Part shown: in pieces, positions 9,076 through 18,310 of the stretch
How the letters are laid out: every line of letters begins with the position of its first letter
Position numbering within the stretch: the stretch's first letter is position 1
Assembly (NCBI GenBank): GCA_937876465.1
Contig: CALEHV010000044.1
Location: forward strand, 14,332-78,331
Source of the DNA: an uncultured Bacillota bacterium
GTDB taxonomy: Bacteria > Bacillota_I > Bacilli_A > RFN20 > CAG-826
Direction: 5' to 3'
Length of the DNA: 64,000 bases
The notes under the pieces: model-generated
Seen by the model: the letters and a program-made list of their open reading frames with translations, nothing else
Databases searched by the model: none
What the model was told of the DNA's origin: nothing
Position numbers and translations under genes: made by a program

Positions 9076-10056
9076 TTATTTCTCCTTTGCTATTTCATAA
9101 GCAATGTGGTCGAGAAGAAGACCGCGATTAACGTTCAACGATAATTTACTTATCGAAGACATAATTACATATAGGTCATCATCGACATGTTTTAACTTAT
9201 TTTTCAATTCGTTTAGGTCATTTATAAGACTTAACAGAACAATATTTTCATAAACATCAACATTTAATATGTCTTGGAATAAAATTCCAAGTATTTTTAA
9301 GTATAATTTTGCAATATTGTTATCACCTAATTTAGGTGTGATGTAACTTTGATTAACATATATTGCTTCATCGGTGCTAATTTTAAGAGCTTCGATGAAT
9401 GATAATAAGCAGTCTTTGACTGTTTGATATTCTTTAGAAGCTACTTTTTCTTTGATGCTTTCACCATCACTATAGAACGAACATAATAATTCAGCATCTA
9501 ATTGTCCTACTCCGCATCTTACTGCGTCTTGAATAACATCGTTTTTAGGTAAAGCCTTGAAACGAAGAATTTGAGATCTAGACATAATTGTTGGCAATAT
9601 TTTTGATTCGTTTTCTGTGGTTAAGAAAGCATAAATATTATTATCTGGTTCTTCTAAGAATTTTAGAAGAGAGTTTACTGCTACAGCAGTCATATTTTCT
9701 ACTAAATGTAGAACATAAATCATTATTCCTTTGGAATTGTGAGAAGTTTTTTCAAACTCATTCATTAATTCCTCGATATCGCCAGTTTTTATAGTTTCTT
9801 CTGAACCATCGATGATGGCAATATCAGGATAAGAACCAGAATCGATTGCTAAGCAAGTCATACATGAGTCGCATGCAAGCGGAGACGGGTTATCACACAC
9901 TATAGATTTTGCTAAATAAATAGCAGAATCTTTCAAGCGCATGCCTGGAGCACCAGAGAGCAAGTAGGCATGTGAAAGATGATCGCTTTTCAAAGCGTTA
10001 ATAAAGGTTTTATAAATAACCGATTGATATTGTTCTAAATAATCCTTTACTTGCAT
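9076..10056 (-). CDS. holB: DNA polymerase III delta' subunit
   Basis: This 326-residue clamp-loader subunit has an AAA+ fold with the degenerate P-loop typical of delta' (LLSGAPGMRLKDSA lacks the GKT) and a zinc-type cluster CDSCMTC near residue 60. SRSQILRF corresponds to the sensor/SRC region. It assembles with tau/gamma (dnaX, upstream in this operon) and delta to load the beta clamp. Its start overlaps the end of tmk by 10 nt. Confidence 0.9.
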   Translation of the reverse strand: MQVKDYLEQYQSVIYKTFINALKSDHLSHAYLLSGAPGMRLKDSAIYLAKSIVCDNPSPLACDSCMTCLAIDSGSYPDIAIIDGSEETIKTGDIEELMNEFEKTSHNSKGIMIYVLHLVENMTAVAVNSLLKFLEEPDNNIYAFLTTENESKILPTIMSRSQILRFKALPKNDVIQDAVRCGVGQLDAELLCSFYSDGESIKEKVASKEYQTVKDCLLSFIEALKISTDEAIYVNQSYITPKLGDNNIAKLYLKILGILFQDILNVDVYENIVLLSLINDLNELKNKLKHVDDDLYVIMSSISKLSLNVNRGLLLDHIAYEIAKEK

Positions 10057-10673
10057 TGAGCTAATCTATCTTTAATTGCTTTATAAGCATCATTAACAAC
10101 CTCATCGAAAGATTTTGATGCATCTAAAACGACATATCTATCAGGGAAACGTTTTGCTAAATCTAAGAATGTTCTTCTTACGCTTTTATGGAATTCAATT
10201 TTCTCTAAATCGAGACGATTGACTTCTCTATTTTTGTTTGCTGCAATACGTGCTAAACCTATCTCGGGTTCAAGGTCAAATAAAAGTGTTAATTCTGGAA
10301 AATAACCGTCAGTTGCAAACATATTTAATGCTAAGACCCTATCAATTCCAAGTCCTCTAGCACCACCTTGATATGCAAGTGATGAGTCAATAAATCTATC
10401 TGAGATAACGATTTTTCCTTCTTTTGATAAAGGCCAAACTTTTTCAACTAAGTGTTGTCTACGACTAGCAGCATAAAGTAATGCTTCAGTCATACTATCC
10501 ATTTTTGTATTTGCTTTGTCTAAGATAACGTTGCGGATTTCCTCTGCAATTGGAGTTCCTCCAGGTTCTCTTGTCAAAATAACTTCCAAGCCTTCTTTTT
10601 CTAAAAGTTCAGTAACGCGTTTTGTGACGCTTGATTTTCCTGATCCTTCTGGACCTTCAATAGTAACAAACAT
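10047..10673 (-). CDS. tmk: Thymidylate kinase
   Basis: A 208-residue dTMP kinase. The P-loop GPEGSGKS lies at residues 7-14. Further hallmarks are TREPGGTPIAEEIR (dTMP site) and DRFIDSSLAYQG. It phosphorylates dTMP to dTDP. It overlaps holB, as is usual in Bacilli, coupling nucleotide supply with replisome genes. The length is canonical. Confidence 0.96.
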   Translation of the reverse strand: MFVTIEGPEGSGKSSVTKRVTELLEKEGLEVILTREPGGTPIAEEIRNVILDKANTKMDSMTEALLYAASRRQHLVEKVWPLSKEGKIVISDRFIDSSLAYQGGARGLGIDRVLALNMFATDGYFPELTLLFDLEPEIGLARIAANKNREVNRLDLEKIEFHKSVRRTFLDLAKRFPDRYVVLDASKSFDEVVNDAYKAIKDRLAQCK

Positions 10674-10685
10674 ATATTTCCCCCA

Positions 10686-11282
10686 TTAAATTTTCTTTCT
10701 TCCTTCTAAGGCTTTTGACAAAGTCAAAGAGTCTGCGTATTCTAGGTGCCCGCCCATAGGAAGACCATAAGCGAGACGTGAAACATTAATGCTCTTTGAT
10801 TCAAGGATTTTAGCGATATATAAAGCAGTTGTTTCACCTTCTACAGTAGGATTGGTAGCAAGGATAACTTCAGTTACTTTATCTTTTTCAATTCTCTTTA
10901 AAAGAGCATCGATTGTAAGATCTTCAACACCAACCCCGTTAATAGCGGATAAAACTCCGCCAAGAACATGGTATGAGCCGTTGAACGTTCTTAATTTTTC
11001 AAAACCTAAAATATCTTTTGAATCTGAAACAACGATAATTTTTGTTTTGTCTCTATTTGGATCTTTGCAGATATCACAGATATCGTCTTCGGTATAATTT
11101 CCACAAATAGGACATTTATGAACGTTGTTTTTAACCGCTATCAAAGCATCAGAAAAATCCTGAATTGCTTCTTTTTTCATTTGCAAAACAGAATAAGCCA
11201 TTTTTTCAGCAGATTTACGGCCTACGCCAGGTAATCTTTGAAAAGAATCGGCTAAAATTGAGATGCTTTTTAGTTCTTTCAT
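10686..11282 (-). CDS. recR: Recombination mediator RecR
   Basis: This 198-residue protein has the RecR order: N-terminal helix-hairpin-helix (RLPGVGRKSAEKMAY), a C4 zinc site (CPICGNYTEDDICDIC) and a Toprim domain (VVSDSKD, then LATNPTVEGE). With RecO and RecF it loads RecA on SSB-coated gaps. The C-terminus has AYGLPMGGHLEYAD, the conserved RecR ending. It lies 3 nt after ybaB, the classical dnaX-ybaB-recR arrangement. Confidence 0.96.
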   Translation of the reverse strand: MKELKSISILADSFQRLPGVGRKSAEKMAYSVLQMKKEAIQDFSDALIAVKNNVHKCPICGNYTEDDICDICKDPNRDKTKIIVVSDSKDILGFEKLRTFNGSYHVLGGVLSAINGVGVEDLTIDALLKRIEKDKVTEVILATNPTVEGETTALYIAKILESKSINVSRLAYGLPMGGHLEYADSLTLSKALEGRKKI

Positions 11283-11285
11283 TAA

Positions 11286-11585
11286 TTAGAACATTCCTCC
11301 AGAACGTCCTGTGATTGCTTCGCTTGCAGCATTCATTTCTTCATCGATTTTTTCGCAAGCTTCATTGACTGCCATAACAATCATTTCTTCAATCATTTCT
11401 TTGTTTTCTTCTGAAAGTGCATCTTTATCGATATCGACTAATTTGAGTTCTTTGCTGCCCATAACGATAACAGTTACTGCACCACCTTTTGAAACTTTAA
11501 ATTCTTTAGCTCTAATAGCATCTTGTGCTTTTTGTAATTCTCTTTGCATCTTTTGTGCTTGAGCTACTAATTGTTGCATGTTCAT
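11286..11585 (-). CDS. ybaB: YbaB/EbfC nucleoid-associated protein
   Basis: A 99-residue YbaB/EbfC family protein with a long N-terminal helix (MQQLVAQAQKMQRELQKAQ), central strands (VTVIVMGSKELKLVDI) and a C-terminal helix ending in GGMF. Homologues form dimers that bind DNA. A GGAGG near the dnaX stop serves as ribosome site. A second ATG two codons later is an alternative start. It sits between dnaX and recR, as in most bacteria. Confidence 0.93.
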   Translation of the reverse strand: MNMQQLVAQAQKMQRELQKAQDAIRAKEFKVSKGGAVTVIVMGSKELKLVDIDKDALSEENKEMIEEMIVMAVNEACEKIDEEMNAASEAITGRSGGMF

Positions 11586-11586
11586 A

Positions 11587-13323
11587 TTACTTTAATTCCT
11601 CCATGTTAATTTCAATACCATCTATATTTGGCAATTTAGAAATTTGATTCAAATTGCTGAATAACTTTGTTAATTGAACTTTCTTATCTACATCAATAGA
11701 GTAAACAAGATAATCGTGTCCAAATACTCTAGAGATAACATAGTTAATTGCTTCTTGATTTGCTTTAATGTTTGCTTTGTCAACATCCTTTGGCAAATTG
11801 AAATATAAGATTAATATTTGATCGCCAATAACCCAAGGCATACTGTTTTGTAGCAAAGCTACAGTCTCACCAATATTTGGATCAAATATATAATTGCTTA
11901 ATTCCCTCCAACGAGTTGCAAGTTCAATTCTTTCTTCTTTGTGTTTTGTTCCAAGAACAAGTAACTTGATTAACAAATCATCATCGAAGTTATACTTTTC
12001 TCCTTCATCTACTAATGCGTTCACATCAATATGTTCGTCAAAAACAGATGGCTTTTGAGGTTCAACAGGTTTAACTTCTTCAACAACAACCGGTTCAGGT
12101 TTTGGTTCCTCAATCTTAATCTCTTCTTTAGGTTGCTCAACAATAGGTTCAATCTTAATTTCAGGTTTAACTTCTTGTTGTACAACTGGAGCTGGAGCAG
12201 GTTTCGGCTCGCTAACCGGTTTAGCAATTTCCTTCTGAACATTTATTGAATCTGCGGTGCAAAGTTCAAGAACTTTAACCTCGAACATTGCTTTAATATC
12301 GTTAACAACTTTATAGCTTGTTTGTGCCTTCATTAAAGCGTTAATCATCGTTATAACTTTAATATCATTAAACTCAGTTAAAGTTTCAGCGGCAGTAATT
12401 TCATCTAAAACAGTTAAACAAGATTCGTCTTTAGTTCTAGAGAAAATAAGAATGTCTTTTAGGATATCCAATAAATCATTTGTTAAACGTTTAATGTCTA
12501 CCCCGCCTTCTGAGAAAGCGTTAATTTTGCTTAGACAAGTGTTGATATCGCCGCGATTAATTGCTTTCAAGAAATTAACCTTTTCTTCAATTGATGTAAG
12601 ACCAAACAACAAGTTAACATCTTCAACTTTGATGGTGTTACCACTATAAGCTAATACTTGATCAAGAATTGACAAAGCGTCACGAACGCCTCCATCTGCA
12701 AGAGAAATAATCAAACCTAATGCAGTTGGATCATAAGTAACTTTTTCTTTATCAAGAATTTCGGTCATCCTTGTGTAAATATCTGCATTACTTACTTTTG
12801 TAAAATCATATCTTTGGCAACGAGAAATAATTGTTGGAAGAATTGAATGTGGTTCAGTAGTTGCAAGAATAAATACAACATATTCAGGTGGTTCTTCTAA
12901 TGTTTTAAGCAAAGCGTTAAATGCTTCTGCGGAAAGCATATGAACTTCGTCAATAATGTATATTTTCTTCTTACCCTTGATTGGAAGATAATTAACTCTG
13001 CTAATTAAGTTACGAGCTTGCTCGATACCTCTATTACTTGCAGCATCAATTTCAATTACATCAGGATGTGAACCTTCTGTAATATCAACACAGTTTGAGC
13101 ATTTATTGCATTGGCAGCCTTGTCCTTCTTCACAGTTAAGAGCTTTAGCAAACAATCTTGCCATAGTTGTCTTTCCTGTTCCACGAGGACCGCAAAAAAG
13201 ATAAGCATGGGCAACTTTGTTGAGCTTCAATGCGTTCTTCAATGTTTTAATAATATGCTTTTGACCAGCTACTTCTTCAAAAGTTTGAGGTCTATATGTT
13301 CTGTATAATGCTTTATATGCCAT
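11587..13323 (-). CDS. dnaX: DNA polymerase III tau/gamma subunit
   Basis: This 578-residue clamp-loader ATPase has Walker A GPRGTGKT (residues 45-52), a zinc module with Cys 64, 70, 72, 75 and 78, and Walker B DEVH (125-128). The SRC-box region is ISRCQRYDF. After the AAA+ and collar domains comes a Pro/Glu/Lys-rich linker (about residues 360-430), then a C-terminal tau domain of about 140 residues. It heads the minus-strand operon. A TATAAT about 18 nt before the ATG implies a very short leader. Confidence 0.95.
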   Translation of the reverse strand: MAYKALYRTYRPQTFEEVAGQKHIIKTLKNALKLNKVAHAYLFCGPRGTGKTTMARLFAKALNCEEGQGCQCNKCSNCVDITEGSHPDVIEIDAASNRGIEQARNLISRVNYLPIKGKKKIYIIDEVHMLSAEAFNALLKTLEEPPEYVVFILATTEPHSILPTIISRCQRYDFTKVSNADIYTRMTEILDKEKVTYDPTALGLIISLADGGVRDALSILDQVLAYSGNTIKVEDVNLLFGLTSIEEKVNFLKAINRGDINTCLSKINAFSEGGVDIKRLTNDLLDILKDILIFSRTKDESCLTVLDEITAAETLTEFNDIKVITMINALMKAQTSYKVVNDIKAMFEVKVLELCTADSINVQKEIAKPVSEPKPAPAPVVQQEVKPEIKIEPIVEQPKEEIKIEEPKPEPVVVEEVKPVEPQKPSVFDEHIDVNALVDEGEKYNFDDDLLIKLLVLGTKHKEERIELATRWRELSNYIFDPNIGETVALLQNSMPWVIGDQILILYFNLPKDVDKANIKANQEAINYVISRVFGHDYLVYSIDVDKKVQLTKLFSNLNQISKLPNIDGIEINMEELK

Positions 13324-13439
13324 AATTAATTACCGATTTTGATTATACTATTTTTGTTAGTTTCTTAAAAGCGAAAATGTCTTCTTTTAATATATTATTA
13401 ACTTATGCCTTCTAACTCTTTATGAAAAAGTCTAAGTAT

Positions 13440-13447
13440 GCTATAAT
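13440..13447 (+). promoter_or_regulatory. prfA extended -10 promoter
   Basis: TGCTATAAT is an extended -10. A weak TTTATG lies 17 nt upstream at 13419-13424. The expected start site near 13454 gives a leader of only a few to about 17 nt, depending on which ATG is used. Confidence 0.65.
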
Positions 13448-13470
13448 TCGTGGCGATTATGGAAACAAGT

Positions 13471-14535
13471 ATGTTAAAAAGACTTGAAGCATCAAAAGTC
13501 AGACTTCAAGAAATCGACAAAGAATTATGTGACGAAAATGTAACTAGGGATATTAAAAGATTCCGCGAAATTTCACGTGAAAGAAAATATCTTGAACCAA
13601 TTGTTGAGAGTTACGAAAAGTATATTAAATTACAAAACGATTTTGATGACACCGAATTGCTTATTGCTGATTCAGATCCATCAATGGTTGAATTTGGACA
13701 CGAAGAACGTAAGAGATTAGGTGAAGAAATTGATAAGTTAGTTGAAGAAACAAAAGTGTTACTTTTGCCTAAAGATCCAGATGATGACAAAAATATAATT
13801 GTTGAGATTAGAGGCGCTGCAGGAGGAAACGAAGGGAACATCTTTGCTGGTGACCTTTTCAGAATGTATGTTCGTTATGCTGAAACACAAGGATGGAAGA
13901 TTCAAATGATTGATGAAAGTCCATCAGAAGCAGGCGGATATTCAAACGTATCTTTCATGATTAAAGGTGAAGGTGCTTATTCAAAATTAAAATTTGAAAG
14001 TGGTGCTCATCGTGTTCAACGTGTTCCGAAAACTGAAGCATCAGGTAGAATTCACACCTCAACAGCTACAGTTTTAGTTATGCCTGAAGCAGAAGAAATC
14101 GATGTAGAAATCAATATGGCTGATGTCCAAGTTGATACTTATCGTTCACAAGGCGCTGGCGGACAAAACGTTAATAAAACAGAATCAGCTGTTCGTATGA
14201 CACATATTCCAACAGGTGTTGTTGTTTCTTGCCAAACAGAAAAATCTCAAATCCAAAATAGAGAAATCTGTATGCAAATGCTTAGAGCAAAGATTTATGC
14301 AAAGATGCAAGAAGAACAACAAGAGAAAATTGGTAATGAAAGGAAATTAAAAGTTGGTACAGGCGAGAGAAGTGAAAAGATTAGGACTTATAACTATCCT
14401 CAAAACCGTGTTACCGATCACCGTGTAGGTTTTACAATTCAAAAACTTGATCGTGTTATGGAAGGCGACTTAGAAGAAGTTTTAGAAGCTTTGATTCACT
14501 ACGATCAAGAAATGAAGATGCTTAACGAGCATTAA
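13471..14535 (+). CDS. prfA: Peptide chain release factor 1
   Basis: This 354-residue RF1 terminates at UAA and UAG. It carries the GGQ motif in GAGGQNVNKTESAVRM and the PxT-type anticodon region (VPKTEASGRIHTSTATV). The start is set at ATG 13471 (MLKRLEAS), where RF1 proteins begin, with GGAA upstream. ATG 13459 would add four residues and suits the very short leader. It starts an operon with prmC, whose product methylates the GGQ glutamine. Confidence 0.95.
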   Translation: MLKRLEASKVRLQEIDKELCDENVTRDIKRFREISRERKYLEPIVESYEKYIKLQNDFDDTELLIADSDPSMVEFGHEERKRLGEEIDKLVEETKVLLLPKDPDDDKNIIVEIRGAAGGNEGNIFAGDLFRMYVRYAETQGWKIQMIDESPSEAGGYSNVSFMIKGEGAYSKLKFESGAHRVQRVPKTEASGRIHTSTATVLVMPEAEEIDVEINMADVQVDTYRSQGAGGQNVNKTESAVRMTHIPTGVVVSCQTEKSQIQNREICMQMLRAKIYAKMQEEQQEKIGNERKLKVGTGERSEKIRTYNYPQNRVTDHRVGFTIQKLDRVMEGDLEEVLEALIHYDQEMKMLNEH

Positions 14536-14536
14536 G

Positions 14537-15394
14537 ATGGCAACATTATTTGAAGTATATAAAGAAGCCTTAAAAAAGCTTGAAAATCCAAACAAAGACG
14601 AAATCAATATTCGTATGCTTTTGTGTGAAATTAATGGCCTCAATTCAATGACCGAATTTTACATCAAGAAAAATGAAAATATTAGGGATTTGCAAAGATT
14701 TAATGAGAATTTATCGAGGTTTTTGAGTGGCGAACCAATTCAATATATTATTGGAAAAGCCGACTTTTTTGGGTCTACTTTTAAGGTTGATAGAAGAGTA
14801 CTAATTCCTCGTCAGGAGACCGAAGAAGTGGCACTGTACGCACTACAAAAAATTGTTAAAGTTTTCCCAAATAAAAAAGTAAGATTAGCGGATGTTTGCT
14901 GTGGCTCAGGATGTATTGGAATCTCTCTTTCAAAACACATCAATACAGAAGTTTTATATTTGAGTGATATTTCAAAAGACGCATGCGATGTAGCTTTAGA
15001 AAATATAGCTTTGAATAACATAACAGGATATGTCGTTAACGGCGATTGCTTAAAGTCATTTATTAAACATGGTATTAAATTAGATGTTATTGTTTCTAAT
15101 CCACCATACATTTTAAAAAAAGAAGACGTAGATAAATCTGTTTTAGATTACGAACCACATAACGCTTTGTTCACAAACGACGATTTAAGTGTTTATAGGT
15201 CTATTTTAGAGGATGCATATCAAGTAATGGATGACAAATTACTAATAGTTTTTGAAATAGGCTACTACTTAAGAGAGAAATTGATAAATCTTCTCCAAGA
15301 ATTACAATTAGATTGTGTTTTCACATTTAGGAAAGATATGAATGATAAAGATCGTATATTCTCCGTTCTTTTGGAGCGTAAAATGGAATCATGA
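14537..15394 (+). CDS. prmC: Release factor glutamine methyltransferase
   Basis: A 285-residue SAM-dependent methyltransferase that methylates the GGQ glutamine of RF1 and RF2. The catalytic NPPY motif is in VSNPPYILKKE, the SAM site is ADVCCGSGCIG, and the N-terminal helical domain ends with LIPRQETEE. It starts one base after the prfA stop, the common bacterial pairing. Its TGA overlaps the tsaC ATG. Confidence 0.95.
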   Translation: MATLFEVYKEALKKLENPNKDEINIRMLLCEINGLNSMTEFYIKKNENIRDLQRFNENLSRFLSGEPIQYIIGKADFFGSTFKVDRRVLIPRQETEEVALYALQKIVKVFPNKKVRLADVCCGSGCIGISLSKHINTEVLYLSDISKDACDVALENIALNNITGYVVNGDCLKSFIKHGIKLDVIVSNPPYILKKEDVDKSVLDYEPHNALFTNDDLSVYRSILEDAYQVMDDKLLIVFEIGYYLREKLINLLQELQLDCVFTFRKDMNDKDRIFSVLLERKMES

Positions 15395-15990
15395 AAATAT
15401 TAAAACAAAATGAATATAAAATAGGCGCTGAAATTCTTAAAAAAGGTGGAATTATTGCCTTTCCTACAGAAACAGTATTCGGGGTTGGAGTTATTTGGAA
15501 TAATTTAAATTCGTATAAACGCTTAATTGATGTTAAAAGAAGACCTCCAGAAAAGCCATTCACACTTATGTGTGGTAAAGTATCTGACATCGATAAATAT
15601 GCTATTGTTAACGACATAGCAAGAAAACTTATAAATAAGTTTATGCCAGGTCAATTTACAATAATTCTTCCTGCAAAAGAAGGAATCGGAAATAATGCAG
15701 TTGCTAATGGTGTTATTGGAATCAGAGTTTCATCTGATAAATTGGTAGCTGATTTAATTAACGAAGTCGGAGAACCGTTATTCGTACCTTCTGCAAATAA
15801 AGCTGGGGAAAAGCCAGCAACAAAGACTGAAGAAGTAATAGATGCATTCCACGAAGAGTTGGATGCAATTATTGAAGGAGAATCTACTAGTAACGTTCCT
15901 TCTACAATAGTAATTGTTGATAAGGATGTAAAAATTGTTAGACTAGGATTAGTTACTGAAGAAGAAATTGCACAAGCAATAAAGGAGTAA
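15391..15990 (+). CDS. tsaC: L-threonylcarbamoyladenylate synthase
   Basis: This 199-residue YrdC/Sua5-domain protein (GGIIAFPTETVFGVG, KRRPPEKPFTLM, PSANKAGEKPATK) makes threonylcarbamoyl-AMP from Thr, bicarbonate and ATP for t6A37 modification of ANN-decoding tRNAs. It is the short TsaC form without the C-terminal Sua5 domain. ATGA overlap with prmC and an AAGGAG before rpiB show one transcription unit. The prfA-prmC-ywlC-rpiB order is as in Bacillus. Confidence 0.93.
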   Translation: MKILKQNEYKIGAEILKKGGIIAFPTETVFGVGVIWNNLNSYKRLIDVKRRPPEKPFTLMCGKVSDIDKYAIVNDIARKLINKFMPGQFTIILPAKEGIGNNAVANGVIGIRVSSDKLVADLINEVGEPLFVPSANKAGEKPATKTEEVIDAFHEELDAIIEGESTSNVPSTIVIVDKDVKIVRLGLVTEEEIAQAIKE

Positions 15991-15992
15991 AT

Positions 15993-16421
15993 ATGAAATT
16001 ATCAATCGCATGTGACCATGCAGGTTACAACTATAAAGAAGAAGTTAAAAAATATCTTGAAAATAAAGGCCATCAAGTCATTGACTGTGGCACTTATTCA
16101 CTTGAATCTTGTGACTATCCAATTTTTGGAAAAGAAGCAGCTAGAAAAGTAGCAAATAAAGAAGTAGATTTTGGTATCTTAATTTGCTCTTCAGGTGAGG
16201 GCATTATGATTGCTGCAAATAAAGTTCCTGGAGTTCGTGCAGGCCTTGCTTACAATGACGATGTTGCTCGTTTAATAAGACAACACAATAATGCAAACAT
16301 GATTGCTTTTGGTGCTAACTTCATGGCGCTTGAAGATGTTAAGAGAAGAATTGATATTTTCTTAGCTACAGAATTTGAAGGCGGTCGTCACGAAAGACGC
16401 GTTAACGAAATCGAACAATAA
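15993..16421 (+). CDS. rpiB: Ribose-5-phosphate isomerase B
   Basis: A 142-residue RpiB/LacAB family isomerase interconverting ribose-5-phosphate and ribulose-5-phosphate. ACDHAG near the N-terminus and the anion loop (CSSGEG followed by IAANKVPGVRAGL) are the family marks. The loop reads CSSGEG where many RpiB proteins have CGTGIG, and Cys is retained. AAGGAG precedes the ATG. It is the last gene of the prfA operon and is followed by a strong terminator. Confidence 0.93.
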   Translation: MKLSIACDHAGYNYKEEVKKYLENKGHQVIDCGTYSLESCDYPIFGKEAARKVANKEVDFGILICSSGEGIMIAANKVPGVRAGLAYNDDVARLIRQHNNANMIAFGANFMALEDVKRRIDIFLATEFEGGRHERRVNEIEQ

Positions 16422-16428
16422 GCAAAAC

Positions 16429-16450
16429 ACACGGCTATGCCGTGTTTTTT
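16429..16450 (+). terminator. Rho-independent terminator after rpiB
   Basis: ACACGGC, loop TAT and GCCGTGT are followed by a run of T. It ends the prfA-prmC-tsaC-rpiB operon. Confidence 0.92.
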
Positions 16451-16482
16451 ATTGTCTGAAAAAAAGATTCCAAAATTGTAAA

Positions 16483-16488
16483 TATGAT
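16483..16488 (+). promoter_or_regulatory. comFA -10 box, leaderless start
   Basis: TATGAT ends 5 nt before ATG 16494. There is no Shine-Dalgarno and the rpiB terminator lies just upstream. Confidence 0.55.
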
Positions 16489-16493
16489 TATTG

Positions 16494-17636
16494 ATGGAAT
16501 CTTTTATTTGTCCGAGATGTGGAAACAAAAACAAACGCTATATTGGATATAAAAACGGTAAACCTTACTGTCGATTATGCATTTCAATGAAAGGTGAAAT
16601 GGCAAAGGAAAATATACCAAGCAAATATTATCCAGTTTTAAGTTTGCATTATTCTTTAAGTCCTGAACAAAAGAAAATTTCAGACAAAATAATATCAAAT
16701 TTTAAGTCTGGAATAGATACCTTAGTTTATGCAGTTTGCGGTGCCGGAAAAACTGAGTTAATTTTTGGCGTTATTCAATATGCTCTAACTAAGAAAATGA
16801 ATGTAGGTTTTGCTATTCCAAGAAGAGATGTCTGCATTGAACTTTTTCATAGAGTCAAAGAAGCGTTTCCGCACAACAAAGTTGTGTCGGTTTATGGTGG
16901 GCACACAAGCGAACTTAACGGAGACATTATAGTATTAACTACACATCAATTATTTCGATATCCAGAATTCTTTGATCTTCTCATTTTGGATGAAATTGAT
17001 GCGTTTCCATATAATGGAAATGCTTTGTTGAATTCTATGTTCAAAAAATCTTTAAAAGGATATTCTGTTTTGATGTCAGCAACTCCTTCTGAAGAAATTC
17101 TGAGTTTGTATAGAAAAGGGAAGCGAGATATATTGGAACTTAACACAAGATTTCATAAACATCCATTACCAGTTCCTAAAATAGTAGTTAAAAAAGGAAT
17201 ATCGAGACTTATATCTTTAATTAAATATTTGAAATCGTTCAATAAGGAAAATAAACCCGTTTTCGTATTTGTTCCAACAATAGAAATGGCTGAAAATTTG
17301 TTCTCAATTTTAAGAATATTTTGCAAAGGTGGAAATATAGTTCATTCAAAGCAAATTTTTAGGCAAAAAATAATAGAAAATTTTAGAGAAAACAAATACA
17401 AATATCTGGTTACTACCGCAGTGTTGGAAAGAGGCGTAACAATTAAGAATTTACAGGTAATAATTTATAATTCCGATCACTGTTTGTATAACGAGTATTC
17501 ATTAGTACAAATAGCAGGTCGAGTTGGGAGGAAATTTGATGCTCCAAAAGGTGAAGTTATTTTTCTCGCATCTAAAGAAACAAAAGACATGCGAAAAGCA
17601 AGAGAAAAAATCATTTCAAAAAACAAATTTTTGTAA
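16494..17636 (+). CDS. comFA: ComFA-like DNA helicase/translocase
   Basis: This 380-residue SF2 ATPase matches late-competence ComFA, which drives transformation DNA across the membrane. It has an N-terminal zinc knuckle (CPRCGNKNK ... CRLC), Walker A CGAGKTE, the family-typical DEIDAFP, MSATPS (motif III) and QIAGRVGR (motif VI). The chosen ATG is one codon after an in-frame TTG. The last 98 nt overlap comFC in another frame. Other competence genes are outside the window, so actual transformability is unknown. Confidence 0.92.
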   Translation: MESFICPRCGNKNKRYIGYKNGKPYCRLCISMKGEMAKENIPSKYYPVLSLHYSLSPEQKKISDKIISNFKSGIDTLVYAVCGAGKTELIFGVIQYALTKKMNVGFAIPRRDVCIELFHRVKEAFPHNKVVSVYGGHTSELNGDIIVLTTHQLFRYPEFFDLLILDEIDAFPYNGNALLNSMFKKSLKGYSVLMSATPSEEILSLYRKGKRDILELNTRFHKHPLPVPKIVVKKGISRLISLIKYLKSFNKENKPVFVFVPTIEMAENLFSILRIFCKGGNIVHSKQIFRQKIIENFRENKYKYLVTTAVLERGVTIKNLQVIIYNSDHCLYNEYSLVQIAGRVGRKFDAPKGEVIFLASKETKDMRKAREKIISKNKFL

Positions 17637-18246
17637 AATATGTTTCAACGAAATTGAAGACAATTCGTTACATAGTTTGATACATCAAAAAGTTACGATT
17701 TGTCATCGATGTTTTAATAAATTTAAACCTATTTTTAAATATTTCAATGTAGGGAAAATAAAATGTTTAGCTTTGTATAATTATGATGAAATTATTAGGG
17801 AAAAATTATATCAATTTAAAGGATGCTTTGATATAGAATTAGGAACCGTTTTCTTAGAGTATTTTAGGCCATTTTTAAGGCACAAATTTTTCGGATATAT
17901 TATGGTTCCAGCACCATCTTTTGAAGATAAGAATATTGAACGAGGTTTTAACCATGTTGAGGTTATTTTTTCTTCACTAAAAATGCCTATAGAAAAATGC
18001 TTCATAAAAACAGAAGACATTAAGCAAGCAGACTTGTCTTCAGAAGAGAGAAAAAATGTTGGAAATTATCTAAAAATTGTTAACGGAAAAAAGCTATCAG
18101 GAAAGAAGATATTAATTGTTGATGACGTATACACTACTGGTTCAACAGTTAAAGCAATGATAGAAATGATAAAAGCATACAATCCAAAAGAAATAAAAGT
18201 TTTAGTTATGAGCAAAACAATCAATCCTGTAGAACGTATTAAATAG
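17539..18246 (+). CDS. comFC: ComFC-like phosphoribosyltransferase
   Basis: A 235-residue ComF protein: N-terminal C4 zinc finger (CKICFNEI ... CHRC), then a type I phosphoribosyltransferase domain with the PRPP loop ILIVDDVYTTGSTV. It works with ComFA in DNA uptake. The start at ATG 17539 is supported by GGGAGGAAA 7 nt upstream, lying inside comFA and giving a 98-nt overlap. An in-frame TTG at 17524 has no such site. The overlap is far longer than the usual 4-10 nt. Confidence 0.88.
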   Translation: MLQKVKLFFSHLKKQKTCEKQEKKSFQKTNFCKICFNEIEDNSLHSLIHQKVTICHRCFNKFKPIFKYFNVGKIKCLALYNYDEIIREKLYQFKGCFDIELGTVFLEYFRPFLRHKFFGYIMVPAPSFEDKNIERGFNHVEVIFSSLKMPIEKCFIKTEDIKQADLSSEERKNVGNYLKIVNGKKLSGKKILIVDDVYTTGSTVKAMIEMIKAYNPKEIKVLVMSKTINPVERIK

Positions 18247-18310
18247 TATTTATTGTTTAAGCATTATATAAATGCTAACATAGTAAAGTCGCAATTAAGG
18301 AGTTTAGTTT

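Noticed and set aside
12021..12249. Open frames on both strands of the dnaX linker region
   Set aside because: They arise from the repetitive Pro/Glu/Lys codons of the tau linker; no ribosome site and the products are simple Asn/Arg/Leu strings.
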